From contig NC_067478.1 of NCBI RefSeq assembly GCF_947179515.1, positions 4,129,224-4,193,223 of the forward strand: a stretch of 64,000 nucleotides of DNA. Reading direction: 5' to 3'. Shown here piece by piece: positions 61,301 through 64,000 of this stretch. The number at the start of each line of letters is the position of its first letter. Positions within the stretch are counted from its first letter, which is position 1. The DNA comes from Apodemus sylvaticus (taxonomy: Eukaryota > Chordata > Mammalia > Rodentia > Muridae). A program made the translations under genes and the position numbers. The notes beneath the pieces are model-generated. The model was given only the letters and a program-made list of their open reading frames with translations, did no database searches and had not been told where the DNA came from.

Positions 61301-62338
61301 GGGGGTCGCGGTGGGCAGTGCGGATCCTTTTGGCTGGGCCTGTAGCCCAAAGGCCTAGAGTTTAACTGGAGGCCTACCTGCCAGCCAGGCTGGCTATTGT
61401 TTGTGACCGGGGACCATGGTGGCCTCGGCAGCCCAGTGCCAGTTACTATTCCCCTGGGGTGCCCTACCAGGAGTTCTGAGGGCCAAAGCAGGACTTCCAA
61501 AAAGGCTTAAAGGCAGGTGTGTGTGTGTGTGTGTGTGTGTGTAGCTCAGTTGGTGGAGTTCTTGCATGTGGTGTCCCTTTCCCTCTGCTGTGATTTAAGG
61601 ATTTTGTAAGGACAGACAGACCCGCAGAAGACAGTAAGAGAACAGTTTTCTTCTCTCAAAGATTGAGTCATTGACAGCCATAAAAGAAGAAAAAAAATTT
61701 CATTCAAATTAAGATTGGAAAACTCAAAGTATATGTCTTCTTTTTCTTATGGCCATTGGAAAGCTTTAACAAGTAGGGAGAGATTGGGGGTCATAGGGGG
61801 AGTAAAAGTCAGAGGTGCAGAAAAGGGACGGAGAGTCAGGCCAAGGGGGAGGAGGGTCGGAGGTCACCATGAGGGGGGACGGTCAGCGATCACAGCCCCG
61901 GCCAGGACCAAGAGGGTCTGCCTGGCCCCTCCCACTCTTGTCTGACCAGCATTTGGGAGGTGGAGGCAGGAGGATCAGAGCTCAAGGCTAGCCTTAGCTA
62001 CATAGTAAGTACAAGGCCAGCCTTGGATATGTGAGGGCCTGTCACAGCGACTGAGTGCTTGTCTAGTGTGAGCAAAGCCCTGGGCTCAACTCTGTGGCAC
62101 CCCAGACAATGCAACACACACCCAGAAGGACGGTCACGCAGAGCAGGAAGGAGTGGGGACTCCCCACCGCCCCCAACTCTCCTCTGCCCACCCCCATCCC
62201 CTGCCACCCGCCCACCTTGCCCATGAGCCCCAGGAGGTCTTTGGTGTCTTGAGTTCCTTGTTCCAGGTACTTGATGGACTTCTTCACAACGTGGGCTTTA
62301 CTGGAGGTGAGGTCCACCCAGCCTTTGAGCACGTAGCC
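35484..62338 (-). CDS. Ttc21a: Ttc21a (Thm2), tetratricopeptide repeat protein 21A, 25 exons visible, 5' end outside window
   Basis: Twenty-five exons with AG acceptors and GT (one GC) donors join in perfect phase to 1165 codons and a TAG stop. The remembered human protein is about 1320 residues and has about 145 residues before the first exon seen here, so the missing N-terminus lies beyond 64000. The chain is almost entirely TPR helical hairpins. Recognisable stretches are ALVLKMKLFLARQDW, ATELGYLFILQQQVKEA, DAHLLMSQIHLAQGNF, ALEVYDEAYRKNPHD, EKSWLLLADIYCQGGKFDLA, AYEYMGFIMEKEQSYKDAA and the C-terminal HPNYPKIREEILEKA. Known of the family: TTC21A is the paralogue of TTC21B/IFT139 (THM1), a subunit of the IFT-A complex for retrograde ciliary transport and GPCR entry; human TTC21A defects impair sperm flagella. 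It converges on Csrnp1. Ttc21b is excluded by sequence and by neighbour. Confidence 0.96.
35642..35709 (-). CDS. Ttc21a: Ttc21a visible exon 24 of 25
   Basis: Acceptor GGACAG|GTT, donor CAGC|GTGAGT. It has 68 nt: two bases finish Gly, then FKLAFNYLKDKKFVDAI and EVCHS. Confidence 0.95.
35833..35953 (-). CDS. Ttc21a: Ttc21a visible exon 23 of 25
   Basis: Acceptor CCCACAG|TCT, donor TTG|GTAAGG. It has 121 nt (phase 0 in, 1 out): SCCRAYEYMGFIMEKEQSY to SHQANPAI. It is one of the most conserved TTC21 stretches. Confidence 0.95.
36350..36574 (-). CDS. Ttc21a: Ttc21a visible exon 22 of 25, GC donor
   Basis: Acceptor GTGCAG|AAG. It has 75 codons, phase 0: KDSIPALLAMAQAYILLKQ, then EKSWLLLADIYCQGGKFD to RRCLQYNK. 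The only donor that joins in frame to the next exon (SCCRAYEYMG) is AACAAG|GCAAAG, a GC-AG intron. Confidence 0.94.
36666..36846 (-). CDS. Ttc21a: Ttc21a visible exon 21 of 25
   Basis: The acceptor is a NAGNAG pair (CCAGCAG): the distal AG gives Lys-Lys-Glu-Ser, closest to the remembered human sequence, and the proximal AG gives Asn-Arg-Lys-Glu-Ser. Donor TGAG|GTGCGA. With the distal site it has 181 nt: VRTAEKLLREFYPHSES to FIEMAQAE. Confidence 0.93.
36969..37130 (-). CDS. Ttc21a: Ttc21a visible exon 20 of 25
   Basis: Acceptor CTGCAG|GCA, donor GCAA|GTAAGA. It has 162 nt (phase 2 in, 2 out): HIGQPNEALRFLNKARKDS, then QICLNPDNEIVGGEAFES and VGDS, ending in two bases (AA) of a split codon. Confidence 0.95.
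37309..37459 (-). CDS. Ttc21a: Ttc21a visible exon 19 of 25
   Basis: Acceptor ATTTCAG|ACA, donor GCTG|GTGAGC. It has 151 nt (phase 1 in, 2 out): NFLVLNKLIDLLRRSGKL, then PLEPGFNYCQGVYC and a split Trp codon. Confidence 0.95.
37838..38033 (-). repeat. B2 SINE with target duplication
   Basis: Full antisense B2 flanked by agctagag-g/a-tctt at about 37828 and 38038; same orientation as Ttc21a transcription. Confidence 0.93.
38131..38250. repeat. Compound microsatellite (TG)(CTGT)(TC)(CA)(GCAC)(CA)
   Basis: Six motif blocks over 120 bp within a Ttc21a intron. Confidence 0.95.
38899..38980 (-). CDS. Ttc21a: Ttc21a visible exon 18 of 25
   Basis: Acceptor TGATAG|ATG, donor TCCAG|GTAGCT. It has 82 nt (phase 0 in, 1 out): MLADLMFRKQNYETAIN to QVLEKAP. 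The leading Met is internal, not a start. Confidence 0.95.
39502..39612 (-). CDS. Ttc21a: Ttc21a visible exon 17 of 25
   Basis: Acceptor GTCTTAG|GTG, donor TGTG|GTAGGC. It has 37 codons, phase 0: VVLELAQLYLLQGQLDLCE to QTHERAAV. It carries one TPR. Confidence 0.95.
39931..40095 (+). repeat. Young B1 SINE with target duplication
   Basis: Near-consensus B1 flanked by tctcccaagaca at 39919 and 40115. Confidence 0.95.
40969..41157 (-). CDS. Ttc21a: Ttc21a visible exon 16 of 25
   Basis: Acceptor CCCAAG|GCC, donor ATAAG|GTGTGT. It has 63 codons, phase 0: ALDLQCRILKRVPLEQPE to DALTYSPTDNK. The polypyrimidine tract is short (ggttccccaag). Confidence 0.93.
41446..41590 (-). repeat. B1 SINE
   Basis: Diverged reverse-complement B1. 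Confidence 0.82.
41607..41800 (+). repeat. B2/B3 SINE
   Basis: Diverged B2-superfamily copy. Confidence 0.75.
42287..42472 (+). repeat. B2 SINE
   Basis: Sense B2, antisense to Ttc21a. Confidence 0.88.
42893..42934. repeat. (CCCAG/CCCGG)n pentanucleotide repeat
   Basis: About eight pentamers with three CCCGG variants in the middle. Confidence 0.92.
43075..43181 (-). CDS. Ttc21a: Ttc21a visible exon 15 of 25
   Basis: Acceptor TTCTAG|GGG, donor TCAG|GTACCG. It has 107 nt: VKDIPSMMNEVKCLLLLA to EEVMETLNQ. Confidence 0.94.
43311..43449 (-). CDS. Ttc21a: Ttc21a visible exon 14 of 25
   Basis: Acceptor CGCTCAG|GCC, donor CTCGG|GTGAGG. It has 139 nt (phase 0 in, 1 out): AINYYEAAQKISGQDF, then CCELAELLLKLKKYHKAEK to ERDS. 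It carries a classic TPR pair. Confidence 0.95.
43680..43790 (-). CDS. Ttc21a: Ttc21a visible exon 13 of 25
   Basis: Acceptor CCGCAG|CCT, donor CAAG|GTGAGG. It has 37 codons, phase 0: PEKALEVYDEAYRKNPHD to KTHQYAK. It forms most of one TPR. Confidence 0.95.
43905..43977 (-). CDS. Ttc21a: Ttc21a visible exon 12 of 25
   Basis: Acceptor CTGTAG|GGA, donor GGAG|GTAAGT. It has 73 nt: ELCEHLPGPHSSLLLGD to FMNIQE. Confidence 0.94.
44691..44816. repeat. 40-bp tandem repeat, three copies plus a partial fourth
   Basis: Units start at 44691, 44731 and 44771 (ggagcYccagcagccagggg and onward), nearly identical. The last has one extra G. The fourth start, ggagct at 44812-44817, overlaps the Ttc21a exon 11 donor region. 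Confidence 0.95.
44821..45059 (-). CDS. Ttc21a: Ttc21a visible exon 11 of 25
   Basis: Acceptor TTGTAG|CAC. The donor is chosen as TACGT|GTAAGC, because only this keeps frame with the next exon (the alternative TAC|GTGTAA does not). It has 239 nt (phase 0 in, 2 out): HEATKIMQDAINEFSGT to DVRLYISCY. Its donor abuts a 40-bp tandem repeat at 44691-44816. Confidence 0.93.
45918..46101 (+). repeat. B2 SINE inserted into an antisense B1-like element
   Basis: Flanked by aaagacagcatctc at 45904 and 46134; the host B1-like remainder is 46140-46275. A TA-rich stretch precedes (45825-45903). Confidence 0.93.
46664..46698. repeat. (CCAGA)n pentanucleotide repeat
   Basis: About seven ACCAG units at the end of a B1-like copy. 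Confidence 0.93.
47120..47335 (-). CDS. Ttc21a: Ttc21a visible exon 10 of 25
   Basis: Acceptor CTCCTAG|GTC, donor ACTG|GTAAGA. It has 72 codons, phase 0 both sides. It runs from VRDHPLYHFIKARALNK through a Lys/Ser-rich linker (about SKAEEGRKSRSPSVRPSE) to VEALRLNGEL. The charged linker interrupts the TPR array, as in TTC21B. Confidence 0.95.
47576..47733 (-). CDS. Ttc21a: Ttc21a visible exon 9 of 25
   Basis: Acceptor TCCTAG|GGG, donor TCCAG|GTGGGA. It has 158 nt: ELENAQSTLQRCLELDP, then DAHLLMSQIHLAQGNF to SHNFQ. It carries a near-canonical TPR with the LELDP turn. Confidence 0.95.
47878..47943. repeat. (CG)n(TG)n alternating tract
   Basis: GCGCGCGCGC passes into GTGTGT and back to GCGCGC; almost perfectly alternating purine-pyrimidine. 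Confidence 0.94.
48173..48312 (+). repeat. B1 SINE
   Basis: Plus-strand B1 with (AAAAC)n tail. Confidence 0.88.
48440..48768 (-). repeat. B1 SINE (-) split by a younger B1
   Basis: Host copy in two pieces, 48440-48533 and 48702-48768, with 14-bp duplication agaaatccacctgc at the junctions. Confidence 0.95.
48534..48701 (+). repeat. Young B1 SINE nested in the opposite-strand B1
   Basis: Near-consensus B1 with long A-rich tail, inverted relative to its host. Confidence 0.95.
49743..49872 (-). CDS. Ttc21a: Ttc21a visible exon 8 of 25
   Basis: Acceptor CCACAG|CCC, donor CTCAG|GTGAGC. It has 130 nt (phase 0 in, 1 out): PRSPGQLVSPLLKQVAM to EPLYVMAQVKFLS. Confidence 0.94.
50020..50221 (-). repeat. 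B2/B3 SINE
   Basis: Antisense B2-superfamily copy. Confidence 0.85.
50505..50745 (+). repeat. B4-type SINE
   Basis: ID-like head (ggggctgttgctcggtgg) joined to a B1-like body, the B4 arrangement. Confidence 0.65.
50904..51104 (-). CDS. Ttc21a: Ttc21a visible exon 7 of 25
   Basis: Acceptor GCACAG|GTG, donor AGCAG|GTTAGG. It has 67 codons, phase 0 both sides, and includes LLKEAVELHFSNMQGL and YFEKLDPLFLVCIAKEYL, typical of TTC21 proteins, ending FCPKQ. Confidence 0.95.
51239..51336 (-). CDS. Ttc21a: Ttc21a visible exon 6 of 25
   Basis: Acceptor CCACAG|GGA, donor TGAG|GTCAGA. It has 98 nt: two bases finish Gly, then SIWCQILQGQLEEAAHQL to QQSLGKSE. An intron of 4.8 kb separates it from the exon upstream. 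Confidence 0.94.
51937..52095 (+). repeat. B3-type SINE
   Basis: Diverged B2-superfamily copy. Confidence 0.65.
52193..52373 (-). repeat. B2 SINE
   Basis: Full antisense B2. Confidence 0.92.
52562..52697 (-). repeat. B1 SINE with target duplication
   Basis: Flanked by cagtcattattatt at 52532 and 52699. Confidence 0.92.
53383..53572 (+). repeat. B2 SINE
   Basis: Sense B2 with long A tail; short flanking repeat aaagctgg. Confidence 0.92.
53900..54033 (-). repeat. B1 SINE
   Basis: Reverse-complement B1; a B3-like element with CA tail follows (54053-54240). Confidence 0.85.
54382..54443. repeat. (GATA)15 microsatellite
   Basis: About fifteen perfect GATA units after a B1-like fragment. Confidence 0.96.
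54788..54943 (+). repeat. B1 SINE
   Basis: Young plus-strand B1; two older B1-like copies follow (54970-55095, 55105-55245). Confidence 0.93.
55343..55527 (+). repeat. B2 SINE
   Basis: Near-consensus sense B2. Confidence 0.94.
55715..55786. repeat. (CT)n(GT)n compound microsatellite
   Basis: About 23 CT units then about 12 TG units. Confidence 0.95.
56136..56328 (-). CDS. Ttc21a: Ttc21a visible exon 5 of 25
   Basis: Acceptor TTGGCAG|TGT, donor GGCAG|GTGTCT. It has 193 nt (phase 0 in, 1 out). It runs from CGRHQVVHRLVSGFLERI through ATELGYLFILQQQVKEA to NRLAALA. It contains a clear TPR with the ATELGYLF...VKEA pattern. Confidence 0.94.
56400..56424. repeat. (TG)n microsatellite
   Basis: Twelve TG units, 75 bp upstream of a Ttc21a exon. 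Confidence 0.94.
57371..57469 (-). CDS. Ttc21a: Ttc21a visible exon 4 of 25
   Basis: Acceptor CCCTGCAG|GCT, donor GCTG|GTGAGT. It has 33 codons, phase 0 both sides: AADRVRNLIKALETGE to ILAVSRL. It matches the human RNLIKALE segment. Confidence 0.93.
57815..57958 (+). repeat. B2 SINE, internally deleted
   Basis: Sense B2 lacking part of its middle. Confidence 0.88.
58300..58366. repeat. (CT)n(CA)n compound microsatellite
   Basis: Long CT run followed by eight CA units. Confidence 0.95.
58804..58900 (+). repeat. G-rich stretch with many GGG/GGGG runs
   Basis: At least ten G-runs of three or more within 95 bp (ggtggaggtggggg type). Confidence 0.85.
59091..59175 (-). CDS. Ttc21a: Ttc21a visible exon 3 of 25
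   Basis: Acceptor TTTTAG|AAT, donor ACAGA|GTAAGT. It has 85 nt, one base completing Arg and then ILEKDENNIDAWQILALH to EGNTDR. The donor choice is the least certain in the gene: the open frame continues VSCLKTQ, which resembles residues that are exonic in human as I recall them (see findings). The chosen GTAAGT is a near-perfect donor and keeps phase 0. Confidence 0.8.
59281..59464 (-). repeat. B3-type SINE
   Basis: Antisense B3; a second B3-like copy follows (59470-59640). Confidence 0.75.
60114..60163. repeat. (GT)(CG)(CA)n tract
   Basis: TGTGTGCGCGCGCACACACA, self-complementary around the CG core. Confidence 0.93.
60282..60420 (+). repeat. B2-type SINE, diverged
   Basis: Head gggctggagaggtggttcag is clear; the tail is diverged. 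Confidence 0.75.
60670..60812 (+). repeat. B1-type SINE, diverged
   Basis: Plus-strand copy in the Ttc21a intron; another B1-like piece follows to 60990. Confidence 0.7.
61088..61245 (-). CDS. Ttc21a: Ttc21a visible exon 2 of 25
   Basis: Acceptor CCCCAG|GCA, donor AGAG|GTGAGG. It has 158 nt (phase 0 in, 2 out) and encodes ASYFMTQQNFSGALEVV through ARQDWDQTIETGQ. These are two TPR-like helices with the typical small/aromatic spacing. Confidence 0.93.
61519..61542. repeat. (GT)n microsatellite
   Basis: Twelve GT units. Confidence 0.94.
62216..62338 (-). CDS. Ttc21a: Ttc21a visible exon 1 of 25
   Basis: Acceptor CCCAG|GGC, donor AAG|GTGGGC. It has 41 codons, phase 0 at both ends, from GYVLKGWVDLTSSKAH to LLGLMGK. 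It aligns with the human segment after ISRGFRE. No earlier exon was found between 62339 and 64000. Confidence 0.93.
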
Positions 62339-62944
62339 CTGGGACAAGGATGAGGGGAAGGTGAAGTTCTGCGTCCTGCCCAGCCTCTGCCCAGCTGCTG
62401 GTTGCCTGCCCTCCAGTTTCTCCCCATCGCCCATCCGGCAGGCATCATCTGATGCAGATCCCGGAGGGAGGCTCCTCTGCCAGGAGCTGTCCCCTGCCTG
62501 CGACACCCTGACACCTCTTCTCTTACCCCATACACCTGGTAAAGGACTTGGTTACACCTTAGCCCCCAGAGAGCCCCCCACCCCCACCCCAGGGGCCTGC
62601 TTTTCACGCATCTCTACCACTCTCCACAGCTGGTTCTCTGTCACTCCTGATTGAAGCCCTCGGCCCCTCCCCACGGACTGAAGGCAGTCAGGTTAACAAT
62701 ACTGGGGCTTGGGCGGGGCTGCTCTTGCCCTCTGCACACACCCTGCCAGTTACAGGGAGGGCCTGGCCTGGGGAGTGCACATCACCATATGGGTCCCAGA
62801 GATCAAACTCAGGTCATCCGGCTTGGCAGCAGATGCCTGGCTCAGCGAATGCCCGAGCCACCTTGCCAGCCAAATCGTCTGGTTTTCTACATGTCAGCAA
62901 CAACTAATTCAAGATGTTTATAAAGAGTGCTGAGGAAGAAGGTC

Positions 62945-63100
62945 CTCGAAAGACGGCTCAGGGGTTGAGAGCCTTGGCCTGCTCCTCTAGAGGACCTTGG
63001 TTCTGTTTCCAGTACCCACACAGACGCTTACAAATGTCTGTCATGCGTGTGGTGCAGACATATTTGCAGACGAGACATCCACACACATCAAAAATAAGTT
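62945..63100 (+). repeat. B3-like SINE
   Basis: Diverged B2-superfamily copy. Confidence 0.55.
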
Positions 63101-63469
63101 CAAAGCAAAAGCTGAAAAAGCCTTGTACTGAAAATGGGTGTGTATGGGAAGCCCTGGGTCCCGTCCCTGCGTGGACTCAGACCAGGCATGGGACATGCTC
63201 AGAATCTCAGTATGCTGGAACTGTAGGCAAGGGGATCAGAAGTTCCAGGCCACCTTTGCCACAGTGTAAACTGTCTGAGTCCTTGCCATGAGATCTTGTT
63301 GCAGAACCCAGGCCCCGAGTGCAACAGCTGTTACTACCAGTATCAGCAGCAGCTGTGGCCACTAACACAGGCTGGTCGCCTGCTGTCCGTCACCAGAGGA
63401 GGAGTTGGGAGGGCCACTTAGACCTGCCTGTGCCTCCCTGCCGCTCCCTGCCAGGTGTATGTTTTTGTC

Positions 63470-63590
63470 CCCTCCCCAACCTCTAGACAGCGTTTCTCTG
63501 TGTAGCCTGGCTGGTCTGGAACTTGCCTGCCTCTGCCTCTGCCTCCAGGATGCTGGGACCAAAGGTGTGTGCCACCACCTCCTGGCTGTG
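63470..63590 (-). repeat. B1 SINE, diverged
   Basis: Reverse-complement B1. Confidence 0.75.
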
Positions 63591-64000
63591 ATTTTGCTTT
63601 CACTGCACTTGGTCTCGTGGTCAAGAGAGGTGCTAAGGTACATTACATGCAGGGTGAGGTGGGACTGTGGGGGCTCTGATCAGGAGAAACGGTGTCTATG
63701 CAGTTATGGGGAAATGGTCATTCAGGCTGGGGTGAGGCATTCGGTTTGTGTGGCTGCTTTGGGGTCAAGCCCAACAGACTTATTGCTCTACCAAATTGAA
63801 CGTCAGAGGAATTTATACTTTGGTCTGACCTTGATGCCCTCTTTGGGGTGAGTGTGTGCTTGTTTATGCAATAGACCCTGTTCAAAAAAGAAAGAAAGAA
63901 AAACAAAGGAAGAAAAAGGTGGGCCACAGAGACAGGACACTATGCACAAATAGCAAAGTTGTCCTAGACAAGGAATGAGGTGACACCCAGGGTCTGATGC

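Larger units (their letters stand above)
62339..64000 (-). other. Ttc21a intron reaching the window edge
   Basis: No further Ttc21a exon was recognised. The stretch holds single-copy sequence, a B3-like element at 62945-63100, a B1 (-) at 63470-63590 and an A-rich patch at 63885-63920. It is therefore taken as intron; the promoter and first exons lie outside. Confidence 0.75.

Noticed and set aside
62339..64000. Search for the next upstream Ttc21a exon
   Set aside because: No minus-strand segment resembling the expected preceding TPR sequence with splice signals was found; the exon should lie beyond the window.

Overview
This is ordinary nuclear DNA from a mouse-type rodent (genus Mus, most likely Mus musculus). 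The basis is dozens of young B1 and B2 SINEs plus B3, B4, rodent-specific repeats and many (CA)n, (GA)n and (TA)n microsatellites. Two protein-coding genes are recognisable and converge tail to tail. I found no prokaryotic, viral or CRISPR content and no new biological system. What is noteworthy lies in splicing detail, repeat architecture and candidate regulatory sequence.

Layout: 1-18650 is intergenic and SINE-rich, with a 560-bp GGAT-type minisatellite at 6842-7403 and a CpG-retaining non-repeat element at 8700-9060. From about 18650 to 19520 lies the CpG-island promoter of Csrnp1 (Axud1), read on the + strand. Its non-coding exon 1 ends at 19192. Four coding exons follow (25536-25722, 28974-29251, 29526-29840, 30032-31003) and join in frame to 583 codons. 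The 3'UTR is AU-rich and ends just after an AATAAA at 32069. A 3.4-kb repeat-containing spacer separates it from Ttc21a.

Ttc21a (Thm2) is read on the - strand, from the right edge of the window down to its stop codon at 35484. I place 25 consecutive coding exons (62338 down to 35484). Every intron phase matches, giving 1165 residues of uninterrupted TPR protein. The first exons, about 145 residues by comparison with the remembered human protein, must lie beyond position 64000. Conserved human/mouse gene order puts Xirp1 to the left of this window and Gorasp1 to the right, but neither is visible here.

The two genes are not functionally linked as far as the sequence shows. Csrnp1 encodes a nuclear Cys/Ser-rich transcriptional regulator with immediate-early-like features: AP-1 and kappaB-like motifs by the promoter and AU-rich elements in the 3'UTR. 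Ttc21a encodes an IFT-A-type ciliary TPR protein paralogous to Ttc21b/IFT139. The best leads for a second look in Ttc21a are a GC-AG intron, a NAGNAG acceptor, a probable mouse-specific exon shortening, and a 40-bp tandem repeat that runs into a splice donor. Outside it, the best lead is the CpG-retaining element about 10 kb upstream of Csrnp1.
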